Shown here piece by piece: positions 33,133 through 40,001 of a DNA stretch of 40,552 nt (positions within the stretch are counted from its first letter, which is position 1; each line of letters opens with the position of its first letter). Position numbers and translations under genes: made by a program. Below the pieces are notes generated by a model, which was given only the letters and a program-made list of their open reading frames with translations, ran no database searches and was not told the origin of the DNA. The stretch comes from Methyloterricola oryzae (GTDB lineage Bacteria > Pseudomonadota > Gammaproteobacteria > Methylococcales > Methylococcaceae), in contig NZ_JYNS01000023.1 of the NCBI RefSeq assembly GCF_000934725.1, forward strand, positions 1-40,552. The letters are read 5' to 3'.

Positions 33133-35130
33133 ATGTTCAAACCGTTGAGCCTGATTTCCTTGCTGCTGACCCTGTGCCTGATGGCCATGGGCACAGCCCT
33201 ACGCGTGTCCGACGCGGGACTTGGCTGCCCCGATTGGCCGGGCTGCCTGGGCGAGATCGTGGTGGACGCGCTGCCGCAGGCGCAGCCGGACGCCGAGGCA
33301 TCCGCCAACCTGCTGGCCGAGGCCCATCGCTATCTGGCCGGGGTACTGATCGCCCTCCTGGCGCTCATGACCCTGACGTCGGCCTGGGCGCGCCAGGCCA
33401 GGCTGCAGGCCTTCGCGTATGCGGGCATGGCGCTAGTCCTCGCGGGCCTGCAGGGCGCCGCCGACCTGTTCGCGCGGGACTTGTTGGTACTCCCGGTGTT
33501 CAGGACCTTGCACCTGCTGGCCGGAGCGTTAACCGCTGGCCTCCTGTTTCTGGCCTATTTGAGTCAGTGCGGCCTCCGGCAGGCACCGGTCGCAATGCCC
33601 GGCTGGCGCTGGTTCGCCCGTTTGGGCGTGCTCCTGCTCCTGGCGCAGATGCTCCTTGGCTGGTGGGCCAGCCTCAACCATGCCGGGTTGGCCTGTCCTG
33701 ACTTCCCCACGTGTCTGGGCTCCTACAACCCGCCCGTGGATTATGCCGGCGCTTTCGCGGCGCCCCTGCACGACAGCCTGGCGTTCACCGGGCCGCTCTC
33801 CTACTCGGCGCGGGCTGCGATTCATTGGACCCACAGGATCGGGGCTGTGCTGGTGTTCCTGTGGCTGACCGTCCTGGCCATGGGCATCAGTTCCAGGCGC
33901 AGCACCGTTGCATTGGGTCGCGCGGCGGTGATTCTCAGCTTCCTGCTGCTGGTGGAGATCAGCTTGGGCGCTGGCATCGTGCTGCTGCGCTTGCCGGTGG
34001 CGGCAGTGGCCCTGCACGGCGCGGTGTCCTTGCTGCTGCTGCTGAATGTTCTTTTTGTCGCCGTGCTGCTGCGCGCCCCGAGGCCCGCAGAGGAGCCGAT
34101 GCGGCGCGAAGAGCCGCCGGCCGCGGAGCCCGCCGCTCTGGAGGCCATTCCCGCAACGGTATTGCCCACGCCGATCGCGCCCCCGGCCGTGCCGGTGCCA
34201 CTGCCTGGCGAGGGCCTGTTCGAGCGGCTCAAGAGCGGCCTGGGCAAGACCCGCGGCGGATTGACCGGATTCCTGTCCAATCTGGCCCTCGGCAAGAAGG
34301 CCATCGACCGCGACCTGCTCGAGGACATCGAGGCGCAGCTGTTGATGGCCGATATCGGCGTGACCGCCACCGCGGAGATCATCGCCGATCTCACCGACAA
34401 CCTGGAGCGCAGCGAACTGAAGGACGTGGGCGTTTTGACCGGCCGCCTCAGGGAGCATCTCTTCGAAATCCTCGAGCCCTGCAGCTTGCCGCTGGAGATT
34501 CGCAAGGAGCACAAGCCTTTCGTGATCCTGGTGGTGGGCGTCAACGGCGTGGGCAAGACCACCACCATAGGCAAGCTGGCCCGGCGTCTGCAGAACCAGG
34601 GACTCAGCGTCATGCTGGCCGCGGGCGATACCTTCCGCGCGGCGGCGGTGGAGCAGTTGCAGACCTGGGGCGAGCGCAACGAGATCCCCGTCATCGCGCA
34701 GCATACCGGGGCCGATTCGGCATCCGTCATTTTCGATGGGGTGCAGTCGGCTCAGGCCCGCGGAGTGGATGTGCTGATCGCCGATACCGCGGGCCGATTG
34801 CATACCAAGTCCAATTTGATGGAGGAACTGAGCAAGATCAAGCGCATCATGGGCAAGCTCGACGCGACCGCGCCTCATGAGGTGCTGCTGGTGCTGGACG
34901 CGGGAACCGGCCAGAACGCCCTGTCCCAGGCCAAGCAGTTCAACGAGGCGGTGGGCCTGACCGGGCTGGCGTTGACCAAGCTGGACGGCACCGCCAAGGG
35001 CGGCGTGATCTTTGCGCTGGCCAAGCAGTTCGGCATCCCGATCCGTTACATTGGCGTGGGCGAAGGCATCGACGACCTGCAGGACTTCAAGGCGCGGGAA
35101 TTCATCGATGCCCTGTTCGCCAGCGATTGA
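33133..35130 (+). CDS. ctaA-ftsY: Fused heme A synthase (CtaA) - SRP receptor GTPase (FtsY)
   Basis: One 665-codon frame encodes two normally separate proteins. Residues 1-315 are a complete CtaA/COX15 heme A synthase with eight helices, cysteine pairs Cys32/Cys38 (CPDWPGC) and Cys188/Cys194 (CPDFPTC), and heme-ligand histidines His65, His127, His231/His234 and His295. Residues 316-360 are an Ala/Pro/Glu-rich linker. Residues 361-665 are the full FtsY NG GTPase: GLFERLKSGLGKTR, P-loop GVNGVGKTTT (469-478), DTFRAAAVEQL, DTAGR (551-555), TKLD (615-618) and GVGEGIDDL. FtsY normally reaches the membrane through an acidic N-terminal domain; here CtaA would anchor it. Upstream are SURF1 and a SCO-like gene, downstream ftsE-ftsX. 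No stop or frame break is present at the junction. An internal ATG (34099) might also yield FtsY alone. Confidence 0.9.
   Translation: MFKPLSLISLLLTLCLMAMGTALRVSDAGLGCPDWPGCLGEIVVDALPQAQPDAEASANLLAEAHRYLAGVLIALLALMTLTSAWARQARLQAFAYAGMALVLAGLQGAADLFARDLLVLPVFRTLHLLAGALTAGLLFLAYLSQCGLRQAPVAMPGWRWFARLGVLLLLAQMLLGWWASLNHAGLACPDFPTCLGSYNPPVDYAGAFAAPLHDSLAFTGPLSYSARAAIHWTHRIGAVLVFLWLTVLAMGISSRRSTVALGRAAVILSFLLLVEISLGAGIVLLRLPVAAVALHGAVSLLLLLNVLFVAVLLRAPRPAEEPMRREEPPAAEPAALEAIPATVLPTPIAPPAVPVPLPGEGLFERLKSGLGKTRGGLTGFLSNLALGKKAIDRDLLEDIEAQLLMADIGVTATAEIIADLTDNLERSELKDVGVLTGRLREHLFEILEPCSLPLEIRKEHKPFVILVVGVNGVGKTTTIGKLARRLQNQGLSVMLAAGDTFRAAAVEQLQTWGERNEIPVIAQHTGADSASVIFDGVQSAQARGVDVLIADTAGRLHTKSNLMEELSKIKRIMGKLDATAPHEVLLVLDAGTGQNALSQAKQFNEAVGLTGLALTKLDGTAKGGVIFALAKQFGIPIRYIGVGEGIDDLQDFKAREFIDALFASD
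34089..34101 (+). promoter_or_regulatory. Possible internal ribosome-binding site and start for free FtsY
   Basis: AGAGGAG at 34089-34095 precedes an in-frame ATG at 34099-34101 (Met323 of the fusion), which lies after the last CtaA helix and before the FtsY NG domain. The spacing is short (3-5 bases), but the position is exactly where an independent FtsY would begin. This is a candidate only. Confidence 0.35.
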
Positions 35131-35162
35131 GGCGCGGGTCCGGGCGCGCTGCCGCTACGGCC

Positions 35163-35831
35163 ATGCTCAGTTTCGATAAGGTATTCAAGCGTTACCCGGA
35201 AGGCGGCGAAGCCTTGGCCGGGGTGAGCTTCGAGCTGGAGCGAGGCGAAATGGCGTTTCTGACCGGCCATTCCGGCGCCGGCAAGAGTACGTTGCTCAAG
35301 CTGATCCCGGTGATCGAGCGTCCGACCCGCGGCCAGATCTTCGTGGACGGCGTGAATGTGTCGCGCGCGCCCAATCGCGAGATTCCGCGCATCCGCCGCC
35401 GCCTGGGCCTGATCTTCCAGGATTTCCGTCTGCTCCACGACCGTACCGTATTCGACAACGTCGCCTTGCCTTTGATAATCGCCGGTTTCGGGCCGGCGGA
35501 GACCGGGCGCCGGGTCCGCGCCGCCCTAGGCAAGGTGGGGCTGTTGAGCAAGGAAAAGCGCTATCCGGTCGGACTCTCCGGTGGCGAGCAGCAACGGGTG
35601 GGCATCGCCCGAGCCATCGTGCATAAGCCGCCGGTGATTCTGGCGGATGAGCCGACGGGGAATCTGGATCCGGAACTGGCGGCGGAAATCATGGAACTGT
35701 TCCGGGAATTCAACCAGGTGGGCGTCACCATCTTGATTGCCAGCCACGACTTGTCCCTGATCTCGCGCATGGGAGGCCGCCTTTTGCGGCTGCAGCAGGG
35801 TAAGCTGATGGAAGGAGTCGAAGCGGCGTGA
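35163..35831 (+). CDS. ftsE: Cell division ATP-binding protein FtsE
   Basis: This 222-residue ABC ATPase pairs with FtsX to regulate periplasmic peptidoglycan hydrolases at the septum. Walker A is GHSGAGKS (35-42), the signature is LSGGEQ (138-143), and Walker B VILADEP (158-164) is followed by the D-loop GNLDP and the switch histidine in LIASHDL. The ATG at 35163 gives the family N-terminus MLSFDKVFKRYP; it lies 32 bases after the ctaA-ftsY stop. The stop overlaps ftsX by 4 bases (GTGA). Confidence 0.96.
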   Translation: MLSFDKVFKRYPEGGEALAGVSFELERGEMAFLTGHSGAGKSTLLKLIPVIERPTRGQIFVDGVNVSRAPNREIPRIRRRLGLIFQDFRLLHDRTVFDNVALPLIIAGFGPAETGRRVRAALGKVGLLSKEKRYPVGLSGGEQQRVGIARAIVHKPPVILADEPTGNLDPELAAEIMELFREFNQVGVTILIASHDLSLISRMGGRLLRLQQGKLMEGVEAA

Positions 35832-36820
35832 GGCGCGAGCCACGCTTCGGACCGGGGCGCGACCACAACGCCGCGCCGGTCGTCAGGGCGCCCTGGCTGG
35901 AGCGGGTGCGCAGCTATTTCTTCCTGCACGCGCACACCCTCATTGCTAGCCTGGGACGGCTTTACGCCAAGCCATTCGGGTCCGGCCTGACCGTCCTGGT
36001 GATCGCTATCGCCCTGGCCTTGCCGGCCAGCTTCCACGTGCTGGTCAAGAATGCCCAGCGCGCCAGTGGCGAACTGGAGATCACCAACCTGATTTCCGTC
36101 TATCTCAAGCCCAGCGTCAGCAACGAGACGGCCCGGAAGGTCGCGGACAAGCTGCGGGAACGGCCTCAGATAGCCGAGGCGAAACTGATCAGCAAGGAAG
36201 CGGGGCTGAGCGAATTCAAGGAGTTCAGTGGGTTCGGGGAAGCTTTGCAGGCGCTGGATTTCAACCCGTTGCCGGCGGTGGTCAGCCTGCGTCCCAAGGA
36301 AAGCCTGCAGGCCCCGGCGGATGTGGAAAAATTGCTGGCCGAACTGCGCGCCCTCCCGGAGGCGGATTTTGTCCAGGCGGACACCGAATGGATGCGCAAG
36401 CTGCAGACCGTGCTCAATCTTGCCCGCCGCAGTGTCGGTGTGCTGGGCGCCATGCTGGGTGCCATGGTCTTGCTGATTGTGGGCAACACCGTGCGCCTGG
36501 AACTGCAACACCGGCGCGAGGAAATCGAGGTCGCCAAGCTCATGGGAGCGGGGGACGGTTTCATCCGCCGACCTTTTCTCTATACCGGAATGTGGTACGG
36601 CGTGCTGGGCGGCATCAGCGCCTGGTTGATGATCGCCATCATGGTCCTGTTTCTGCAGGGCCCGGTGACGGAACTCACGACGTTGTACGGCGGTGAGTTT
36701 CAGCTGGAGTCGCTGGCCTGGAGCGAGGTCGGGCGCTTGATCGCCTATTCCGGCGCCCTCGGGGCGGCCGGTTCTCTGGTCGTTGTGGTCTACTATCTGA
36801 GGAAGCTCGTTCCCACGTAG
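35828..36820 (+). CDS. ftsX: Cell division protein FtsX
   Basis: The 330-residue integral membrane partner of FtsE has the FtsX topology. A basic cytoplasmic N-terminus, helix 1 (about 56-78), a periplasmic domain (about 80-205) with NLISVYLKPSVSNETA, then three C-terminal helices (about 205-230, 255-283, 300-325) are seen. Motifs include VGNTVRLELQHRREEIEVAK and LMGAGDGFIRRPFLYTG. The start is a GTG overlapping the ftsE stop. In many gammaproteobacteria rpoH follows; here it does not, and a terminator-like hairpin comes next. Confidence 0.95.
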   Translation: MRREPRFGPGRDHNAAPVVRAPWLERVRSYFFLHAHTLIASLGRLYAKPFGSGLTVLVIAIALALPASFHVLVKNAQRASGELEITNLISVYLKPSVSNETARKVADKLRERPQIAEAKLISKEAGLSEFKEFSGFGEALQALDFNPLPAVVSLRPKESLQAPADVEKLLAELRALPEADFVQADTEWMRKLQTVLNLARRSVGVLGAMLGAMVLLIVGNTVRLELQHRREEIEVAKLMGAGDGFIRRPFLYTGMWYGVLGGISAWLMIAIMVLFLQGPVTELTTLYGGEFQLESLAWSEVGRLIAYSGALGAAGSLVVVVYYLRKLVPT

Positions 36821-36850
36821 GCAATGGCCGAGAAGCAGGTTCGCTGAATT

Positions 36851-36874
36851 GGATTCGCTAAGCGAAGTCCTTTT
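36851..36874 (+). terminator. Rho-independent-like terminator after ftsX
   Basis: GGATTCGC (36851-36858) pairs with GCGAAGTCC (36862-36870), one bulged base, around the 3-base loop TAA, and TTTT follows at 36871-36874. It lies 30 bases after the ftsX stop and should end the ctaA-ftsY/ftsE/ftsX transcript. Confidence 0.55.
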
Positions 36875-36985
36875 GAATCCGGTTTCACTCGGCACATCCT
36901 ATACCCTCGCCCTTCGGTTCAGCCTGCGGCTATTCAAATTCGCTTCCAAGGACAAAATCGTGGCGAAGGACTGCTGCTGCCGGGA

Positions 36986-37029
36986 ACATCGGTCCCGCGG
37001 AGTGCTCCTGTAGGGTCGCCGACCGATGT
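36986..37029. repeat. Inverted repeat, REP-like
   Basis: ACATCGGTC (36986-36994) and GACCGATGT (37021-37029) are a perfect 9-base inverted repeat separated by 26 bases that include TGCTCCTGTAGGGTCG. The TCCTGTAGGGTCG core resembles the CCTGTAGGAGCGG-like cores of proteobacterial REP elements. Copy number elsewhere cannot be seen here. Confidence 0.45.
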
Positions 37030-37038
37030 CTTCGCGCC

Positions 37039-37057
37039 TTCCCCCTCGGAGGGGGAA
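37039..37057. repeat. Short C/G-run hairpin
   Basis: TTCCCCCT (37039-37046) and AGGGGGAA (37050-37057) form a perfect 8-base stem with a 3-base loop. Similar stem sequences occur about 100 bases downstream (37141-37169), which suggests the ends of a small repeated element. Confidence 0.5.
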
Positions 37058-37140
37058 AGTCGGGATGGGGGTAGAAGGCCGGGACGAAGAAGAAACGTCG
37101 AAGTTCGCTGTAACCGTCAGGGTGCTACCCCTACCCTGCC

Positions 37141-37169
37141 TTCCCCTCCCCCTGAGTGGTGGAGGGGAA
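37141..37169. repeat. Second C/G-run hairpin
   Basis: TTCCCCTCC (37141-37149) and GGAGGGGAA (37161-37169) form a perfect 9-base stem with an 11-base loop. It is closely related to the hairpin at 37039-37057, in the same intergenic gap between convergent ftsX and hsp20. Confidence 0.5.
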
Positions 37170-37238
37170 TGACATGTTTGAACATTTACCGCAGAAATAG
37201 CCTACTCTTTGGCCCATTCCTCGGGCTGTTTTCACCCC

Positions 37239-37727
37239 TTAGGCCGGGGCATCCACACGGATGCGTTGGTCGTGACGCTGCGCTGCCTTGGGCAGGCTGA
37301 TGCAAAGAACGCCGTCCCGGTAGCGCGCGCGGGCCAGATCCTCATTCACCGCCGCAGGCAGGTGGAAGGTCCTCTGAAAGCGTCCATAGGCCCGCTCGCG
37401 GATGAACTGGCGGCGCGCCGCCGCATCTTCCGGGGCAACACGTTCACCGCGCACCACCAGTTTGTTGCCTAGCACCTCGACATCCAGGCGCTCTGCCTGC
37501 ATGCCGGGCACTTCCAGGCTCAGTTCCACACTGTCGGCGGTTTCCCACAGTTCGGCGGGCAGCACCGCCCAGTGCGCGGCGTGATGCCATTCGTCCACAA
37601 GCTCGCCAGCCGGCGGCGCGAAATGGGTCAACGCCTGGCGCGCCCGCTGGCGCAGGGCGTACCAGCCCTCGTCGGCGCTGTCGTCGTGAAGCGTGGCTTG
37701 ATGGGCGTCTTGCTCCGGACTGATCAT
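37239..37727 (-). CDS. Hsp20/alpha-crystallin small heat shock protein
   Basis: The 162-residue chaperone has an N-terminal variable region (about 1-60) and an alpha-crystallin domain (about 62-160) with WETADSVELSLEVPGMQAERLDVEVLG, then ERAYGRFQRTFHLP and RYRDGVLCISLPK. The C-terminal I-x-I-like RIRVDAPA follows. Such proteins form oligomers and hold unfolding proteins. The ATG at 37727 is preferred to one at 37745, because GGAGGAG lies directly upstream at good spacing; the frame beyond that is antisense to the porin gene. It is downstream of the porin on the same strand, separated by a strong terminator. Confidence 0.9.
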   Translation of the reverse strand: MISPEQDAHQATLHDDSADEGWYALRQRARQALTHFAPPAGELVDEWHHAAHWAVLPAELWETADSVELSLEVPGMQAERLDVEVLGNKLVVRGERVAPEDAAARRQFIRERAYGRFQRTFHLPAAVNEDLARARYRDGVLCISLPKAAQRHDQRIRVDAPA

Positions 37728-37814
37728 GAACTCCTCCAGCGGCATGAGGCGCGGCAACTGCCGCGCGCTTGTCACTATACGACTGGAGCCGGGTTCCGTC
37801 AGCAACGACAAAGG

Positions 37815-37846
37815 AAAAAAGGAAGCCCCGCTGTCGCGGGGCTTCT
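37815..37846 (-). terminator. Rho-independent terminator of the porin gene
   Basis: GAAGCCCCGC (37822-37831) and GCGGGGCTTC (37836-37845) form a perfect 10-base stem with a 4-base loop. On the minus strand it is followed by CCTTTTTT (37822 down to 37815), a good T tract. It lies 28 bases after the porin stop, on the porin side, and before hsp20, so hsp20 should have its own promoter. Confidence 0.9.
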
Positions 37847-37873
37847 TTCGCTCATCAGGTAAATCACGCGGGT

Positions 37874-39535
37874 CTAAAAGTCCACGCGGACTGAGGTCTG
37901 CCACATATCGGGATTGAGGCCATTGAAGCATCCAATGGAGTCGCTGGCGGTTTGGGTGGCGGGATAGGTACACTTGCCCGCAGAGCCGGTGCTGGTACTG
38001 AACACGTGAACCCAATCCGTAATGATGCGCACATGGGACGTCAGGTACCAATTTAAGCCAATGGTACCCGCGGCCAAGGCGCCGCCATTGATATTCTTGG
38101 TATTCATGTCCAGGCTGTCGAAGCGCACGGCGAGTTCCCAGGCACCCCAGCCATTGCCAAAGATGAAGTTGTGGTTGGGGGCGAGCCTTCCCCAAGTCCC
38201 TTTCTTTTCGTCATAGGGCCGATGTTCGCCGGTCAGTAACCAACCGCCTTCGACGTAATAGCCGGTCAGGACGTCGTCACTGTCGTAGCCTTTTCCAGAC
38301 GGTTGGGCCTGCATATATTCGGCAGCCATGTGCACGGGGCCATAGGAGCCTGCCAATTCCGCGCCGAGCATGGCAACTTCCTTGGCTTCAAAGCCGGCTC
38401 CCGGGTTGGTCAGATTGCCTGTGTTGGCCCAGTTAGTTCGGTCGACATTGGTATCCGGCGCAGAAACGTATTGCCAGCCGCCGTCGCGTAAGGTGCCGTC
38501 CGGATTGTAGTTGTTATTGATACTACGCCAGGAACCCCACAAGCCGGTGTGCAGGAAGTTCCCCTCTTTATCCATGTAAGGCACCAAAGTTCCACGACCC
38601 ACGAGCTGATAGCTGATATCACCACTAAAGGCGTTTCGGTTGATATTGCCGTTGGGATTGTTGGAACTGGTGCCAGGAGCTGGCGCGCCGAGCGACTCCG
38701 TGGTGATGCCGCCGCGAATCGTGTAGGGCATCTGCCATGCCTTGTCGTAAGTCTCTGCGGTAACGCCCAGCTGGTACTTGCTGTTTGGCCCTGCCTCGAT
38801 GAAGGCATTGTTGGGCAGTGAACGTTCATTGAAGAGCAGGTAGTTGTTGCTCATCACCGACTGCATGCTTTTGCCTTCGTTCTGCTGACCGATGGTGATC
38901 GCAAACGGCTTGAAGTGCACGTACTTGAGGAACGCGTCAGTCACACCCTGGGTGCCGCCGTTATTCCGGGCCCAGTCATATTCAAAACGATATTCGTAGT
39001 CCTTGAAGATGGTGCCGTCGGTGTACAGACGTGCGCGTCGTATCCCGACGCCATTGGACAAATCCGCACCGGCGGGGCTGTCTGGATCGTTCCAGTTGAC
39101 CTGACTTTCGATCTGCAGCCGGCCACCAATCTTGGCCTTGAAATTCCCGTCATCAGAGGACAGCTCCAGGCCATTTTCACCCAATTTGACATGGGCGCCG
39201 TCTTTGGCTGGCGCGGCCGCGACCTGAGCCTTGTCCAGCTTTTCGTCAATGCTTTTTAAAGAGGCCTGTTTCTTGTCCAGTCGTGCCTCGATGGCTTCCA
39301 GTTCCACCTTTTTCTGGTCAAGCTTGCGCTCCAGCTCACCCGCGTCGGCGGTGCTCGACTTCGAACCGGCAGTCTCGTCTACCTTCTGAAACTCGCCCAG
39401 ACGGACTCGATTCTTTCCTGGCGCGGTGAAGACCTGCTGGGTCTTGGTGTCCACGTACAGTTCCAGGGCCTGTGCGGGAATCACGCCGCCGGCCAGAATG
39501 GCCGCCACCGCGAGTGATGCATTGTTGGCTTTCAT
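37874..39535 (-). CDS. Phosphate-selective porin O/P family protein
   Basis: The 553-residue precursor begins with a signal peptide (1-23, cleavage after AQA). A coiled-coil region (about 57-105, ELERKLDQKKVELEAIEARL) follows, as in OprO/OprP trimeric porins. The rest is a beta-barrel with the family segments VKLGENGLELSSDDGNFKAKIGG, RRARLYTDGTIFKDYEYR, and barrel ends in the aromatic terminal strand WQTSVRVDF. It should be a trimeric outer-membrane channel for anions, probably phosphate or polyphosphate. Upstream at 39651-39682 lies a three-repeat PhoB-type box, which fits phosphate-starvation induction. The ATG at 39535 has AGAGAG just upstream. It is divergent from pmoC. The barrel family is clear; anion preference is inferred. 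Confidence 0.92.
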   Translation of the reverse strand: MKANNASLAVAAILAGGVIPAQALELYVDTKTQQVFTAPGKNRVRLGEFQKVDETAGSKSSTADAGELERKLDQKKVELEAIEARLDKKQASLKSIDEKLDKAQVAAAPAKDGAHVKLGENGLELSSDDGNFKAKIGGRLQIESQVNWNDPDSPAGADLSNGVGIRRARLYTDGTIFKDYEYRFEYDWARNNGGTQGVTDAFLKYVHFKPFAITIGQQNEGKSMQSVMSNNYLLFNERSLPNNAFIEAGPNSKYQLGVTAETYDKAWQMPYTIRGGITTESLGAPAPGTSSNNPNGNINRNAFSGDISYQLVGRGTLVPYMDKEGNFLHTGLWGSWRSINNNYNPDGTLRDGGWQYVSAPDTNVDRTNWANTGNLTNPGAGFEAKEVAMLGAELAGSYGPVHMAAEYMQAQPSGKGYDSDDVLTGYYVEGGWLLTGEHRPYDEKKGTWGRLAPNHNFIFGNGWGAWELAVRFDSLDMNTKNINGGALAAGTIGLNWYLTSHVRIITDWVHVFSTSTGSAGKCTYPATQTASDSIGCFNGLNPDMWQTSVRVDF

Positions 39536-39650
39536 GGGTCTCTCTTATCGTGTGTTTGAAACGGTTCCTGGCCGGCGTTCATCCCCTATGGAACGGCCGT
39601 GGCATGGTGCCAGTGATGAATGACCGCGTTGTTGCGGTTGCGGCGAATTT

Positions 39651-39682
39651 TGTGACAGTTGTGTGACAGTTTGATGACAGTC
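39651..39682 (-). promoter_or_regulatory. PhoB box (three half-sites) upstream of the porin gene
   Basis: On the minus strand the sequence reads CTGTCATCAAACTGTCAC followed by ACAACTGTCACAAA: three CTGTCA(T/C) heptamers at exactly 11-base spacing with A-rich 4-base spacers. This is the consensus layout of a Pho box (CTGTCATAWAWCTGTCAY). The plus-strand cores TGACAGT are at 39653-39659, 39664-39670 and 39675-39681. It ends about 115 bases upstream of the porin start, oriented to activate that gene. Confidence 0.8.
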
Positions 39683-39838
39683 CGCCGTCCGAGCCGACCG
39701 AAGGGGAAAATCACGCGCCGGTTGATGCCAAAAAGGGAACAACGCTGACAAAACTCGCCGATTGTTGCCTGGCTGAACGCCAGTAATGGCGCGGGGTCCA
39801 GGACGTGAACCAGTTCAAAAAAATCGCGTTTCCCCTGC

Positions 39839-39867
39839 TTGACATGATGGGGGGGGTGTGACAAAGT
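39839..39867 (+). promoter_or_regulatory. Candidate pmoC promoter with G8 tract in the spacer
   Basis: A perfect -35 hexamer TTGACA (39839-39844) is followed after 17 bases by CAAAGT, which matches only three positions of TATAAT. The spacer contains eight consecutive G (39849-39856). Transcription would begin about 125-130 bases before the pmoC ATG, giving a long leader. The -35 is convincing by sequence; the promoter as a whole is a candidate. Confidence 0.35.
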
Positions 39868-39891
39868 GTCGCGCACCAAAGGGAGGGGTGA

Positions 39892-39912
39892 CGCCAGCGT
39901 TTTACGCCGGCG
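39892..39912 (+). other. Hairpin in the pmoC leader
   Basis: CGCCAGCGT (39892-39900) and ACGCCGGCG (39904-39912) form a 9-base stem with one A-C mismatch and a TTT loop. If transcription starts at the candidate promoter near 39874, this hairpin is close to the 5' end of the mRNA and could protect it or affect expression. Confidence 0.4.
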
Positions 39913-40001
39913 GAATAACCGAAGGACTGTTTCACCAAAGAACGATGCCTCGGCTTACGCAAGTGGGTCGGGAATTAAATCAACTAGAGAGGTATTTAAC
40001 T

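Larger units (their letters stand above)
36821..37238. other. Noncoding gap with terminator and several inverted repeats
   Basis: No gene is supported in about 418 bases between the 3' ends of ftsX and hsp20. The stretch holds a terminator-like hairpin right after ftsX and three further inverted repeats listed separately, plus G-run and C-run stretches (GGGATGGGGGTAG at 37062-37074 and CTACCCCTACCC near 37123-37134) that are partly complementary to one another. The composition looks like a composite of REP/MITE-type intergenic repeats. Confidence 0.55.

Noticed and set aside
34000-34260. Possibility that the CtaA-FtsY fusion is a sequencing or assembly error
   Set aside because: The linker has the Ala/Pro/Glu composition expected of an FtsY N-terminal region, both halves are in the same frame and there is no homopolymer run at the junction that would favour an indel. 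Not excluded without reads, but no sign of it.
33529-34878. Long antisense frame across the ctaA-ftsY junction, considered as evidence that the fusion was misread
   Set aside because: The plus-strand frame contains every catalytic and structural motif of both CtaA and FtsY; the antisense frame has none.
35561-36895. A 444-codon minus-strand frame over ftsE and ftsX
   Set aside because: Antisense to two clear genes, Gln/His/Asp-rich, no motifs.
37728-38195. N-terminal extension of the Hsp20 frame
   Set aside because: It runs antisense-frame through the terminator and the porin gene; a Shine-Dalgarno supports the start at 37727.
39586-39879. A 97-codon minus-strand frame in the porin-pmoC spacer
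   Set aside because: It overlaps the PhoB box, has no ribosome-binding site and a His/Arg/Cys-rich composition like noncoding DNA.
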